From an uncultured Eubacteriales bacterium (lineage in GTDB: Bacteria > Bacillota > Clostridia > Peptostreptococcales > Anaerovoracaceae), in NCBI GenBank assembly GCA_902786355.1, contig CADABZ010000036.1:1-45680 (forward strand): DNA of 45,680 nucleotides, read 5' to 3'. A program made the position numbers and the translations under genes. Under the pieces are notes generated by a model that saw only the letters and a program-made list of their open reading frames with translations, made no database searches and had not been told where the DNA came from. Shown piece by piece: positions 16,585 through 26,273 of this stretch (position 1 is its first letter; every line of letters begins with the position of its first letter).

Positions 16585-17496
16585 CTACAGCATTTGCATT
16601 TGTTTATCTGCGTATTCTTTGCAGTAATTCATGAAATTGGCAGCTTCTTCGGAGAGGCAGCTTTTGTCCGGGTACACGAAGAAGTAGTCGATAGGATCTG
16701 TCAGCTCCGGAACTTTTATTCGTGAGACCTGGCCGTGCTGTGTAGCTCTGGCTGCTGCAATCTCATATATGAATGATATCGCTTCGATTTCATGCAGATA
16801 TTCTTCTATGGCCAGCATACTGCCTGCTTCGATCTCTACTTTGAATTTGTTCCAGTCGAACCCATGCCTTGCAAATACCTGGCTGATAACATTATTAGCT
16901 GCAGCATTATGCTCACGGGAAATAACATCCTCCTTGATCAAATCTTTGAGTGAAGCAGTTTTACCCGCGAGAGGGTGGGCAGGGTTGCAGACGCATCTGA
17001 GGTAATCCTGAATAAATAATTCCTTTTCCATGCCGTCCGGCACAGCATATATATCTACAATCGCGTAATCAACTTTCCCCTCACTTATCAGCTGGCGCAT
17101 CTCTTTACCTGATGCAATATATGAACAGATACGGTAATCCGGATGGAGCTTCATATAGTCAGATACCATCTTAGGCAGCAGATATTCACCCATAGTCATA
17201 TTCGAGGCAAAAACTACTTTCTTGTATTTATCTGATCCTTCGATTTCAGCTATTCGCTTCTCGACACTCTTCGAAAGTGAAATGATCTTGCTAAGTTCTC
17301 TTCTCAGAAACTCTCCTTCAGGGGTGAGATATAGCTGCTTGCCCTTGTATTCTACTAATTTCACACCATAATGATTCTCAAGAAAACGTATATGCTGGGA
17401 AACCGCAGGCTGCGTGATATTCAGAATGTTCGCTGTCTGTGTGTAGCTTCTCGTCCCGCAAAGAGTCATGAATGTTTCGGTCCTGTAATCGATCAT
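16585..17496 (-). CDS. LysR-type transcriptional regulator of the cargo operon
   Basis: The 303-residue regulator has an N-terminal winged HTH (about 2-60: SYTQTANILNITQPAVSQHI) and a periplasmic-binding-like effector domain (about 85-295). Start ATG 17496 (MIDYRTETF) is favoured over 17523 because GAGG lies 6 nt upstream and LysR proteins normally begin about ten residues before this helix. It is divergent from aroM, the usual arrangement for a LysR activator of the adjacent operon; the inducer is probably the transported compound or a breakdown product. Confidence 0.92.
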   Translation of the reverse strand: MIDYRTETFMTLCGTRSYTQTANILNITQPAVSQHIRFLENHYGVKLVEYKGKQLYLTPEGEFLRRELSKIISLSKSVEKRIAEIEGSDKYKKVVFASNMTMGEYLLPKMVSDYMKLHPDYRICSYIASGKEMRQLISEGKVDYAIVDIYAVPDGMEKELFIQDYLRCVCNPAHPLAGKTASLKDLIKEDVISREHNAAANNVISQVFARHGFDWNKFKVEIEAGSMLAIEEYLHEIEAISFIYEIAAARATQHGQVSRIKVPELTDPIDYFFVYPDKSCLSEEAANFMNYCKEYADKQMQML

Positions 17497-17695
17497 TTTG
17501 CGCCTCGCTTTCATATAATTCATATGTTTTCAAACTCAGATAACAGACCATTCGGTCAAAAAAAGCAACTCTTCATCTATGAGTATAACATAATATTATA
17601 GAACACAAAATATTTAAAATTTTCATTTATGGAAGAATGGTGATATTGTTCATTTAGGCATACAATACATCTTAGCAACAGAGGAGGTGGATTAG
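17497..17695 (+). promoter_or_regulatory. Divergent LysR/aroM control region
   Basis: This AT-rich 199-bp intergenic region holds a -10-like TACAAT at 17661-17666. The hexamer 17 bp upstream (TGGTGA, 17638-17643) is a poor -35, as expected of a LysR-activated promoter. GAGGAGG at 17681-17687 is the aroM ribosome-binding site. I could not assign a particular T-N11-A operator. Confidence 0.5.
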
Positions 17696-18370
17696 ATGAA
17701 AATCGGGGCTGTAACTATCGGTCAATCCCCAAGAGTCGATGTGACACCGGATATTATGCCAATATTCGGTGACGAAGTCGAACTGCTGCAAATGGGGGCA
17801 TTAGACGGATTGAGCAAGGAGGATATCGCTGCCATGGTGCCTAGAGAAGGGGATTATTTCCTCGTATCAAGACTGAATGATGGATCTTTTGCAAAATTCA
17901 GCGAATCGTATATAGCAGAGCGTATGCAGCAATGCGTGACTGCATTAGAGGAGCAGGGAGCCGTAGTGATTATGGTCATGTGTGCCGGCGAGTTCCCGCT
18001 ATTCAAAGCGCGAGTGCCTGTGATATATCCGGGCAAGGTCCTTGATGGACTTGCTGCTGCACTGACACCACGCAAAAGGCTCATAGTTATCACGCCTGAT
18101 GAGCAGCAGCTCTCACAGGCGTACAGACACTGGGGGCCGGTAATGGATGAAATATATCCATTCGCTGCTAATCCTTACGGACCGATGTCTGAGGTCGAGG
18201 AGGCTGCGGCAAAAGCAAAAGACGTAGAGGCTGATCTTGTGGTCATGGACTGCATCGGTTTCTCCGTCAAAGCCAAAGAGATCGTTGCAAAAGCAACAGG
18301 TCTGCCGGTCTTGCTTTGCAGGACAGTCCTTGCAAGAACTGCTTGTGAAGTTATAGCCGGATTACAGTGA
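17696..18370 (+). CDS. AroM family protein
   Basis: The 224-residue protein belongs to the AroM family, start KIGAVTIGQSPRVDVTPDI, with conserved cysteine motifs MVMCAGEFP (near residue 98) and VMDCIGFS (near 183). The two Cys in symmetrical half-domains resemble Asp/Glu/hydantoin-racemase-like folds, so an isomerase or racemase role is possible, but the biochemical function of AroM is not established. It is first in the operon, 30 bp before the OPT transporter gene, with a consensus ribosome-binding site. In a peptidase/transporter context it is likely catabolic. Confidence 0.85.
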   Translation: MKIGAVTIGQSPRVDVTPDIMPIFGDEVELLQMGALDGLSKEDIAAMVPREGDYFLVSRLNDGSFAKFSESYIAERMQQCVTALEEQGAVVIMVMCAGEFPLFKARVPVIYPGKVLDGLAAALTPRKRLIVITPDEQQLSQAYRHWGPVMDEIYPFAANPYGPMSEVEEAAAKAKDVEADLVVMDCIGFSVKAKEIVAKATGLPVLLCRTVLARTACEVIAGLQ

Positions 18371-18400
18371 CAGGTAGATTTGTGGGAAGGAGTAAAGAAA

Positions 18401-19999
18401 ATGAACGAAAATGAAAAGAACCTAAGGCAACATCCTAAAGCGTTGGATCCTAGTGTTCTCATACTCAATATCATACTTGCTGTTCTTGGCTCGATTATCG
18501 GTCTTGAGGTTATCGTTCGTATTGGTATCAGTACGAATACGTCGATTATCGGCGCGCTGTTTGCGATCATTATTTCAAGAATACCGGTAAGTATCTTTAA
18601 GAAATTCAAAGATATCAACGTCCAGAATCTCGTACAGACTAATATTTCGGGCGCTACATTCTGTACAGCAAACTCTTTGATCCTTGCAATTGGCATCCCG
18701 TTCCTGCTCGGAGAACCGGGACTTGTAGTACCGATGCTTGTAGGTGCCACTATTGCATCCATCATAGACGCAACCATCTTATATAAGACATTCGATACTG
18801 AAATGTTCCCTGCAGCAGAGCCGTGGCCTCCTGGAGTAGCAGCCGCTGAGACGATCAAGGCTTGCGCTGGACAAACAAAGCATGCCTTCCTGCTGCTGGT
18901 TGGTATTGCCGGCGGCGTTGCCGGTAAAGCTTTATTCGGGATCCCGATGGATATCCTCGGCGTAGCCTGGATCGGTGACATCTGGGCACTCAGCGCATTC
19001 GGCGTAGGTGCTCTTGCGATTGGTCTTTCTAATGACTTTGGATTCCCAATGGGACAGTACTACGTACCGCACGGAATCATGATCGGTGCAGGCCTTGTAG
19101 CTCTTATTCAGGTATTCATGATGCTGTTCAAGAAGGACAGCGGAAGCGACTCTGTAGCAGGCAAGTTCACATCCAGCATGAAGGATATGAAGAAGGCTAT
19201 CTTTGGCGGTTACGGAGCATACGTTGCAGTAGCTCTTGTACTTGCAATATTCTGCGGCTTCTTCCAGCAGATGGGATTCCTGCAGTTCGTATTTTGGGTA
19301 CTTTACGCAGCGTTTGCAGCTATCGCGTCAGAACTGATCATCGGTATGGCAGCCATGCACTCCGGATGGTTCCCTGGATTCGCAACCGCTCTTATCTTCC
19401 TGATCGTAGGTATGCTTGCAGGATTCCCGCCACTTGGCCTTGCGATTCTTGCAGGTTATACATCAGCGACAGGACCTGCATTCTCAGATATGGCTTATGA
19501 CCTCAAGTGCGGATATATCCTCAGAGGAGGCGGAGAAGATCCTGAATTTGAGAAAGAAGGACGTAAGCAACAATATATTTCAGAGGTCATCTCATTCGTA
19601 GTAGCTATGATCGTTGTGGCAGTTGTTTATAAGACATATTTCGCAGCTGATCTGTTCGCTCCTGTATCACGTACGTTCCTTACAACTATTGAAGCAGGTT
19701 CTTCACCGGAAATCGCTAAGTGGCTCGTGATCTGGGCTGTACCGGGTGCGATCATCCAGTTCATAGGAGGCCCTAACAAACAGCTCGGAGTACTCCTTGC
19801 AACAGGTCTTCTGGTAGGAAGCACGATAACAGGTATCACTACTATAGCAGCTCTTATCATAAGAGTCATCGTGATCAAGTGGAAGGGCGAGAAGGGACAG
19901 AGCATCATGTACATACTCGCGGCAGGCTCTATCGCAGGTTCAGCGCTGTACAGCTTCTTCTCTTCAACATTGGCACTTGGCAAATCCTTGAAGAAGTAA
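18401..19999 (+). CDS. OPT-family transporter
   Basis: The 532-residue multi-spanning membrane protein (about 12-14 hydrophobic helices) is of the oligopeptide transporter (OPT/YSL-like) family. Characteristic segments are the EPWPPGVAAAETI motif near residue 140 and GLSNDFGFPMGQYYVPHG near 210. OPT proteins are proton-coupled importers of small peptides or metal chelates. ATG 18401 is preferred over TTG 18380, which lies before the GGAAGGAG ribosome-binding site. With several downstream peptidases, a peptide-like substrate is the natural reading. Confidence 0.85.
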   Translation: MNENEKNLRQHPKALDPSVLILNIILAVLGSIIGLEVIVRIGISTNTSIIGALFAIIISRIPVSIFKKFKDINVQNLVQTNISGATFCTANSLILAIGIPFLLGEPGLVVPMLVGATIASIIDATILYKTFDTEMFPAAEPWPPGVAAAETIKACAGQTKHAFLLLVGIAGGVAGKALFGIPMDILGVAWIGDIWALSAFGVGALAIGLSNDFGFPMGQYYVPHGIMIGAGLVALIQVFMMLFKKDSGSDSVAGKFTSSMKDMKKAIFGGYGAYVAVALVLAIFCGFFQQMGFLQFVFWVLYAAFAAIASELIIGMAAMHSGWFPGFATALIFLIVGMLAGFPPLGLAILAGYTSATGPAFSDMAYDLKCGYILRGGGEDPEFEKEGRKQQYISEVISFVVAMIVVAVVYKTYFAADLFAPVSRTFLTTIEAGSSPEIAKWLVIWAVPGAIIQFIGGPNKQLGVLLATGLLVGSTITGITTIAALIIRVIVIKWKGEKGQSIMYILAAGSIAGSALYSFFSSTLALGKSLKK

Positions 20000-20055
20000 A
20001 AATTATATAAATAATTCAAAATAAATCGATAGAAGAAAAAAAGGAGGCACTATTA

Positions 20056-21129
20056 ATGGAACTCAATCTGGGTTTTGAAGCAAGAGACGAGTACTTGCAG
20101 CTGGAAACATTCAAGGGCGCCATGGTTCTCTTACGCGATGTAATGCTTGTCAAACCGGGACTTAATGTACTCATCACTGGTGATACATCTTCGGATAAGC
20201 GTGTAATGGATGCTTTTGCGGCAGCTGCTTATGCACTTGACTGCATACCGGTGACAGCGACATACCCTACGGCACCACTTTCACTGATGGATCCGCCTAC
20301 AATGATCCAGGAAGCAGCTATGGAAGCCGATGTATGGCTTGAGTGCGCTTATCAGACGGTACAGCATACACCGTCCTGGCAGAAAGTCATTGCGCATGGA
20401 AGAGTACGCTACATGTGCCTGACAGGTATCGATGTAGACATGCTTGTAAGATGTGTTGCAAATGTCAAATATGACGCGATGGTAGAATTCGGCGAATATC
20501 TCAAAGCGACCATCGAGAAAGTAGATAAGATCGAGATCAAATCTGCAAACGGCACAGACCTCGTTGCATATGAGAGTGGCAGAAAAGTCCGTCACTCAGG
20601 ACAGAAATACTGTATCGACGGATATCCATATATGCTCGGTGGACAGATTTCATGGTGCCCGCTTGAATCTACTATCAACGGAACACTTGTCTTCGACGGC
20701 GCTATCTGGCCACCTGCAGATCTGTGCAAACTTAATGAACCTATCAAGCTGACTCTTGAAAATGGTGTAGTTACCAATATCGAGGGAGGCAAGGAAGCTC
20801 AGAGACTTGCTGAGTGGATGGCATCATTCAATTGTCCGGAATCTTACAGACTTGCTCATTATTCGCTGGGATTCAATCCTGGAGTCAAGGCTCCTACAGG
20901 CAGGATAGTAGAGGACGAGCGTGTATTCGGCGGAGCTGAATTCGGAATCGGAAGTCAGGGCGCGGCTATTATGGGCGAGAAGTGGGATGCTCCAAGCCAC
21001 ACAGATGGAACTATCGTAAAGCCGACACTCATCTTTGACGGAGTAGTCTTCGAGCAGGATGGTGTATATCTTGATCCTAAGGCAAGAGAGTTCTGCAGAA
21101 AGATGGGCCTGCCTGGATACGAAGACTGA
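20056..21129 (+). CDS. M29-like aminopeptidase
   Basis: The 357-residue protein resembles aminopeptidase T (M29) and its relatives such as the NicX-type metal enzymes. An N-terminal Rossmann-like half (VMLVKPGLNVLITGDTSSDK) is followed by a C-terminal half with GGAEFGIGSQGAAIMGEKWD and SHTDGTIVKPTLIFDG, where Glu and His residues would bind metal. It would release N-terminal residues from small peptides. AAGGAGG precedes the ATG. A second, shorter homologue is encoded at 23,624. Substrate is unknown. Confidence 0.75.
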   Translation: MELNLGFEARDEYLQLETFKGAMVLLRDVMLVKPGLNVLITGDTSSDKRVMDAFAAAAYALDCIPVTATYPTAPLSLMDPPTMIQEAAMEADVWLECAYQTVQHTPSWQKVIAHGRVRYMCLTGIDVDMLVRCVANVKYDAMVEFGEYLKATIEKVDKIEIKSANGTDLVAYESGRKVRHSGQKYCIDGYPYMLGGQISWCPLESTINGTLVFDGAIWPPADLCKLNEPIKLTLENGVVTNIEGGKEAQRLAEWMASFNCPESYRLAHYSLGFNPGVKAPTGRIVEDERVFGGAEFGIGSQGAAIMGEKWDAPSHTDGTIVKPTLIFDGVVFEQDGVYLDPKAREFCRKMGLPGYED

Positions 21130-21151
21130 TCAGGTACCAAGGCAATTTATA

Positions 21152-22543
21152 ATGGAAAAAAAATTAAACGATTTGATTGAAAGCTATCAGGAAGATATGA
21201 TAGCGGACCTCAAAAGGCTGGTCAGGATCCCGAGCATCTTTGATCCTGACACAGCCGGCCCAGGCGCCCCCTTCGGGCAAGGAGCCCGGGATGTACTGGA
21301 CGAGGTCATCAAAATTTCAGAGGAACTCGGTTTCGAGGCGAAGGATTATGACGGTTATGCCGCTTCCGTCAGATATGGAAGCAGCGGCCGTGAGGTCGGT
21401 ATGCTTTGCCATGCTGATGTAGTACCGGTCGACGATAACTGGCTCACTGATCCGTTTGATCCTGTTATCAAGGATGGCAGGATGTATGGCAGGGGAACGG
21501 TTGATGACAAAGGACCGCTCATAGCAGCAATGTATGCCATGAAAGCTATTAAGGAGAGCGGGCTTGAGCTGGATGGTCATATCAACCACATAATCGGCTG
21601 CAATGAAGAGACCGGTCATGAGTGCATCAAGTATTATCTGACTAAAGAGAAGTGTCCGGACATAGGATTCTCTCCGGATGGTAGTTTTCCGGTGATCCAT
21701 GCTGAAAAAGGCATAATCCGTTACACTATAACTCATCCTGTAGAACAGGCTGATGGAACAGCTGTAATCGTCAAAAAGATTGTTGGGGGGACAGTAGTGA
21801 ATGCAGTTCCGAATCTGGCTAAAGTCTGGCTGAAAGGGAGCAAAGAGGCTTTGCAGGAAGTAGCGGACAGCTTTGGTGGAGAGCATGCATGGGAAGACGG
21901 AGCTCTGGTGCTTTCATTCACCGGAGTCAGTGCGCATTCTATGCAGCCATGGCTCGGGAAGAACGCGATACTGCCTATGCTGGCATTCATGAAAGATGTC
22001 AATGGCCTCAGCGATGACGCAAAGAAATTCTTTACTTCGCTCGATTCACTTTATGCTGATGGATGGGAAGGAAAGAATATCGGTATAGCCTGTGAGGACC
22101 AGCTTTCGGGGAAACTTACCATGAACCTGGGAGTCATCCGGTTTGAGAACGGAATATCTGAACTGAAGGTCGATCTTCGTTGTCCTGTTCATATAGACCT
22201 TGAACAGATATGGAAAACGACAGATATAAACTGTCAGAAATATGGATTCCATCCTGTGTACTGGCAGATGAGACCACCTCTTTATATACCTAAGGAAGCA
22301 CCTTTGGTCGAAACTCTGCTGGGAGTATATAACGAGATGACTGGTGAAAAAGCTGAAGCTATCACGATCGGCGGAGGCACCTACTGTCGTGATGTCACTA
22401 ACTTCGTATCGTTCGGACCTGTTTTTCCTTATGAAAAGGAACTGGCCCATGAAGCAAATGAGTTCATCGGCATCAAAGAATTCATTATGGCATCGAAACT
22501 GTATGCGCAGGCGTTGTATGCACTGTTAAGACCGGAAGAGTGA
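21152..22543 (+). CDS. M20-family dipeptidase (PepV/Sapep-like)
   Basis: The 463-residue di-zinc peptidase has LCHADVVPV with metal ligands H87 and D89, GRGTVDDKGP with bridging D118, NEETGHE with catalytic/ligand E152-E153, and a C-terminal His in ELAHEANEF. Length and motifs fit PepV/Sapep dipeptidases, which cut dipeptides including some with D- or beta-residues. ATG 21152 (MEKKLNDLI) is used; an in-frame start at 21059 would overlap the previous gene by 70 bp. The ribosome-binding site is weak (AAGG). Confidence 0.88.
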   Translation: MEKKLNDLIESYQEDMIADLKRLVRIPSIFDPDTAGPGAPFGQGARDVLDEVIKISEELGFEAKDYDGYAASVRYGSSGREVGMLCHADVVPVDDNWLTDPFDPVIKDGRMYGRGTVDDKGPLIAAMYAMKAIKESGLELDGHINHIIGCNEETGHECIKYYLTKEKCPDIGFSPDGSFPVIHAEKGIIRYTITHPVEQADGTAVIVKKIVGGTVVNAVPNLAKVWLKGSKEALQEVADSFGGEHAWEDGALVLSFTGVSAHSMQPWLGKNAILPMLAFMKDVNGLSDDAKKFFTSLDSLYADGWEGKNIGIACEDQLSGKLTMNLGVIRFENGISELKVDLRCPVHIDLEQIWKTTDINCQKYGFHPVYWQMRPPLYIPKEAPLVETLLGVYNEMTGEKAEAITIGGGTYCRDVTNFVSFGPVFPYEKELAHEANEFIGIKEFIMASKLYAQALYALLRPEE

Positions 22544-22636
22544 TTTCAATCGGCCAGGAGATCTAGAAAACTCATAAAAATCTCTGGGTCTCCGGGTTTT
22601 CCTATTTTATTCAAGCAATCATAAGGAGAAAATATC

Positions 22637-23581
22637 ATGTTGATGAAACAGATTCTGGAAATATACGATATCCTTGACAGCATCTATGCGAGCGGTGCTG
22701 CGGTGGAAGAGTATCTGCGCGTCATTGATCCGGATGCGGATATTGACGTATATGAATTAAAGGGTGAAAATGGTGACGGAAAAACTGACATGATCAAGAT
22801 CCGTATCCCGGGAACCAAAGGGAAGACAGTAGGGGGCGAAGCGCCAACCATCGGTCTTCTCGGGCGTCTTGGGGGGATCGGCGCAAGACCTGAAAGAATA
22901 GGCTTTGTATCAGATGGTGATGGCGCTCTGTGTGCTCTTGCGATCGCTGCAAAGATCCTGGATATGAGAAAGAAGGGCGATGCGCTTGAAGGTGATGTGC
23001 TGATTTCCACGCACATTTGCCCGGTAGCCCCGACTCAGCCTCACAAGCCTGTCGCTTTCATGGGATCACCTGTTGAGATCGCGCAGGTCAACAAAGAGGA
23101 AGTGTCTGATGATCTTGACGCAATCCTTTCCGTTGATACGACCAAGGGAAACCGCGTTATCAATACACGTGGTTTTGCGATTTCACCAACTGTCAAGGAA
23201 GGCTACATACTCAAAACTTCTGAAGATCTGCTGGATATCATGCAGATCACGACAGGAAGGCTGCCTTATGTTTTCCCGTTGACCACTCAGGATATTACGC
23301 CTTATGGCAATGACCTTTACCATCTGAATTCCGTGCTGCAGCCTTGCACGGCAACACCTGCCCCGGTCGTAGGAGTAGCTATCACGACCGAGATGCCGGT
23401 CCCGGGCTGTGCAACAGGCGCTACTCATATATGCGATGTTGAGGAGGCAGCGAGATTCATGCTTGAGGTCGCAAAATCATTCGGCCGCGGGGAATGTCAG
23501 TTCTACGACAAAGAAGAGTACGAGAAGATCGTACATAAGTATGGTTCAATGAAGCATCTGCAGACCAAGGGCAGAGAATAG
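22637..23581 (+). CDS. DUF1177 family protein
   Basis: The 314-residue protein has the DUF1177 pattern: DILDSIYASGAAVEEYL near the start, GLLGRLGGIGARPERIGFVSD near 75, and ISTHICPVAPTQPHKPVAFM near 125. The His/Asp/Glu-rich motifs hint at a metal enzyme, but no activity is known to me. Such proteins are often encoded near AroM, OPT and M20 genes, which supports a joint pathway. AAGGAG lies upstream of ATG. The 93-bp spacer before it holds a weak GGAGA/TCTCC stem and a T-rich run that may modulate readthrough. Confidence 0.8.
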   Translation: MLMKQILEIYDILDSIYASGAAVEEYLRVIDPDADIDVYELKGENGDGKTDMIKIRIPGTKGKTVGGEAPTIGLLGRLGGIGARPERIGFVSDGDGALCALAIAAKILDMRKKGDALEGDVLISTHICPVAPTQPHKPVAFMGSPVEIAQVNKEEVSDDLDAILSVDTTKGNRVINTRGFAISPTVKEGYILKTSEDLLDIMQITTGRLPYVFPLTTQDITPYGNDLYHLNSVLQPCTATPAPVVGVAITTEMPVPGCATGATHICDVEEAARFMLEVAKSFGRGECQFYDKEEYEKIVHKYGSMKHLQTKGRE

Positions 23582-23623
23582 AAGGAAATAAAGATAATTA
23601 TTCGAGGATAAAAGGAAACAATT

Positions 23624-24571
23624 ATGGAATTAAAAGAGATCGGCAGGAATATTCTGACAGGGTGTATGGGTCTTAGACCTGGAGAGAAGGTTCTTATCGT
23701 TACTGATGACGCAAAACTTCCAATAGGCACTGCATTATATGAAAGTGCCAGATCTTTAGGCAATGAGTCGGTGCTTATGCTGATGCCGGAGGGCAAGGTC
23801 TCAGGCGAGGAGCCGCCTGAATGTGTAGCACAGGCAATGCTGGCAGCCGATGTTGTACTTGCTCCTACTGCAAAATCGATCACACATACCAATGCAAAGA
23901 TCGCCGCGCAGGCTAAGGGGGTCAGAGTTGCCACGATGCCTGGAATTACTGAAGAGATGTTTGGTAACGGCGCCATGACAGCGGACTATTCCAGGGTCGA
24001 AGCACTGACGGATAAAGTCACCGAATTGCTTACAAATGCAGATACAGCAACCATTCTCAAGGACGGATATAAGCTTACTTTGGATCTTAAAGGCCGCCGC
24101 GGCGTAGCAAGTCCAGGTGTATATAAAGAGCCTGGAAAATGCGGGAATCTCCCATCGGGCGAGGGATATATAGCGCCTCTCGAGGATGGTGTGAACGGCG
24201 ATTTGCTTGTTGATGGCTCTATGGTAGGAGTTGGAAAGCTATCATCTCCGCTTCATTTTGTGATCAGGAATGGAAAGATAGAGTCTATCGAAGGTGAGGA
24301 TGCAGACAAACTGGACATCCTGCTGGCGAATGACAACAATCGCACTGTGGCTGAGCTTGGGATTGGAACTAACGATGCGGCCATTCTGAACGGAATCATT
24401 CTGGAGGACGAAAAAGTTTACGGCACCGTACATGTCGCATTTGGCACGAATGCTTCTTTCGGTGGAATCAATAAGGCCGACTGTCATATGGACGGGATCG
24501 TGCTGAAACCGACTCTTTATCTTGATGATCTTCTGGTAATAAAGGATGGGGATTTTGTATATGAACAATAA
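23624..24571 (+). CDS. Second M29-like (aminopeptidase T-like) protein
   Basis: The 315-residue protein has the same two-half plan as the 20,056 product but with low identity. Its N-terminal half carries GLRPGEKVLIVTDDAKLPIG, and the C-terminal half has VAELGIGTNDAA, VYGTVHVAFGTNASFGG and ADCHMDGIVLKPTLYLDD, containing the Glu/His ligand pattern of M29-type enzymes. It overlaps the racemase gene start, so translation is probably coupled. It may be a peptidase of different specificity or a partner of the first homologue. Confidence 0.75.
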   Translation: MELKEIGRNILTGCMGLRPGEKVLIVTDDAKLPIGTALYESARSLGNESVLMLMPEGKVSGEEPPECVAQAMLAADVVLAPTAKSITHTNAKIAAQAKGVRVATMPGITEEMFGNGAMTADYSRVEALTDKVTELLTNADTATILKDGYKLTLDLKGRRGVASPGVYKEPGKCGNLPSGEGYIAPLEDGVNGDLLVDGSMVGVGKLSSPLHFVIRNGKIESIEGEDADKLDILLANDNNRTVAELGIGTNDAAILNGIILEDEKVYGTVHVAFGTNASFGGINKADCHMDGIVLKPTLYLDDLLVIKDGDFVYEQ

Positions 24572-25250
24572 GAGACTTGATGCGAGCCTTGATGTGGGGC
24601 TGATCCGCGTGCTCACAAGCAACGATCAATACTTTGTGGATACGCACGGTCGTCTTATCATGGAAAACTATCCCGGGATCAATGTTGAAAGCATCTGCAT
24701 ACCTGATCAATGGGAAGGCATACATGACGATGAGACGCTTGCTAAGGCACTGCCTAAGATAGTAGAAGCAGCGCAGGGCTTTGCAGATAAGGACATGATC
24801 CTTGTTAGCTGTGCTGATGATCCGGCAGTAGATATGATCAGGGAAGAAATGCCTGAAATGCCTGTTACTGGCGGGGGAGAGACGACTGTAGCCATGGCAC
24901 TTCGGTACAGCAGCAGGGTCGGCGTGATCGGGATCACGGACAGACCGCCCAGAGCATATCTTAGCAATGCCGAGGGCAAGATCGCTTTGTATGAAAAGAT
25001 AAACCAAGTAAACAGTACTCTTGATCTTCTTACCGATGAGGGCAAGAGGGGTGTGCTGGAGTGTGCGCGCAGGATCAAAGAAGCCGGCTGCGGTGTCATC
25101 GCTCTTGCATGTACAGGCATGTCTACGATAGGCATAGCCGGTCTGATAGAACGTGAGACAGGACTGCCTGTGGTCGATCCGGTCATCGCGGAGGGTGCTT
25201 TTGCATATCACGAACTCATTCGTAAGAAATACAGAAATACAGGGGACTGA
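24561..25250 (+). CDS. Asp/Glu/hydantoin-racemase-like protein
   Basis: The 229-residue protein has two symmetric catalytic cysteines, LVSCADDPA (C84) and IALACTGMS (C184), as in the Asp/Glu/hydantoin racemase superfamily, which inverts the alpha-carbon of amino acids or hydantoins without a cofactor. ATG 24561 gives an 11-bp overlap with the previous gene and a GGATGGGGA site upstream; ATG 24546 is the alternative. A racemase beside peptidases suggests that released residues include D-amino acids or a cyclic derivative. Confidence 0.8.
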   Translation: MNNKRLDASLDVGLIRVLTSNDQYFVDTHGRLIMENYPGINVESICIPDQWEGIHDDETLAKALPKIVEAAQGFADKDMILVSCADDPAVDMIREEMPEMPVTGGGETTVAMALRYSSRVGVIGITDRPPRAYLSNAEGKIALYEKINQVNSTLDLLTDEGKRGVLECARRIKEAGCGVIALACTGMSTIGIAGLIERETGLPVVDPVIAEGAFAYHELIRKKYRNTGD

Positions 25251-25269
25251 AGAGACCAGGGAAATCAAA

Positions 25270-26217
25270 ATGGATTATCTGATGATACTTATCCCCAAGC
25301 TTCTGAGGTTCCTTATCCTCATCGCGATCGGTTTCGTGGTCTCGAAGCTCGGGGTAATCAAAAAAGAAGGCCTGCCAACTTTGTCAGGACTCCTGATCAA
25401 TGTTGCGATGCCGCTTCTTATCATATCGATAATGAACCAGCAAGCTACGTCTGTGATGGATCTGCTTGAGTTTCGCAGGATGGTCGGATGGCAGCTTTTT
25501 GGCTATTTTCTGCTTGCATTGACTGGAGTTCTGGTAAGTAAGCTTCTAAGACTCGATCATAGATCCGGCAATGTTCATCGTGGAAGCATGGTAGGAGGCA
25601 ATTACGCTTTTATCGTGCTTCCTCTTATCATGACACTTTTCACGCCCGAGGATGGACAGCAGTATATCCCTGTCTGCTCCGCTGTAGATACGCTTACAGC
25701 ATGGACTCTGGCGCTTTCATTCTTCTCTCAGGGAGTCGACAATGGCGGAAGATCCAAACTGGCAATTATTGGCAAGAAGTTCATAAATCCGATCATGGTT
25801 GCCATTGTAGGCATGCTGATCCTGAACTCGCTTTCTGTCAGGTTGCCTGAGCCTTTTCTGGCTGTCAGCGATGAACTGGGGAATGCAAGCCTTTGCCTGG
25901 GCCTGATCTACGTAGGCGCTGTCATCTGCTATATGGAGAAGGGGAATCTTACTACTATAAAAAATTCATCTATTCTCACTATAAGCAAACTCATCGTGGT
26001 ACCGTTCGTCGTCTATCTCGTCACTTCGAGGTTTATGCCTGAGACCGAAAGCATAATCCTCATGCTGATTGCCGGATCCCCGACCTTTACCGTCAGCTGC
26101 GTTCTGGCTGAGCAATATCATCTTGATCTTGAATATGCAGCGACGAACGTGTTCTTAACGACGACCGGGTGCCTTCTGAGCATTCCGCTGTTGTTCGTTC
26201 TGATCACATTTGTATAG
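25270..26217 (+). CDS. AEC-family (auxin efflux carrier-type) transporter
   Basis: The 315-residue membrane protein has about ten helices in two halves, with VAMPLLIISIMNQQ near residue 47, the usual AEC position, and GSPTFTVSCVLAEQYHLD near the end. Bacterial AEC members carry small carboxylates or amino-acid-like acids. It may export an end product or import a second substrate. ATG 25270 is chosen over an in-frame start at 25153, which would lie within the racemase gene. The upstream site CAGGGA is weak. Confidence 0.85.
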   Translation: MDYLMILIPKLLRFLILIAIGFVVSKLGVIKKEGLPTLSGLLINVAMPLLIISIMNQQATSVMDLLEFRRMVGWQLFGYFLLALTGVLVSKLLRLDHRSGNVHRGSMVGGNYAFIVLPLIMTLFTPEDGQQYIPVCSAVDTLTAWTLALSFFSQGVDNGGRSKLAIIGKKFINPIMVAIVGMLILNSLSVRLPEPFLAVSDELGNASLCLGLIYVGAVICYMEKGNLTTIKNSSILTISKLIVVPFVVYLVTSRFMPETESIILMLIAGSPTFTVSCVLAEQYHLDLEYAATNVFLTTTGCLLSIPLLFVLITFV

Positions 26218-26220
26218 AAG

Positions 26221-26246
26221 GCGAAAAAGCATGGCTTTTTTTCGTC
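26221..26246 (+). terminator. Weak hairpin with U-rich arm in the operon
   Basis: GCGAAAAAGC (26221-26230) pairs with GCTTTTTTTCG across an ATG loop, and TCATTTTT follows. It may be a partial terminator that lowers expression of the distal three genes. Confidence 0.35.
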
Positions 26247-26273
26247 ATTTTTCGATAGAAAGGATATATAAAT

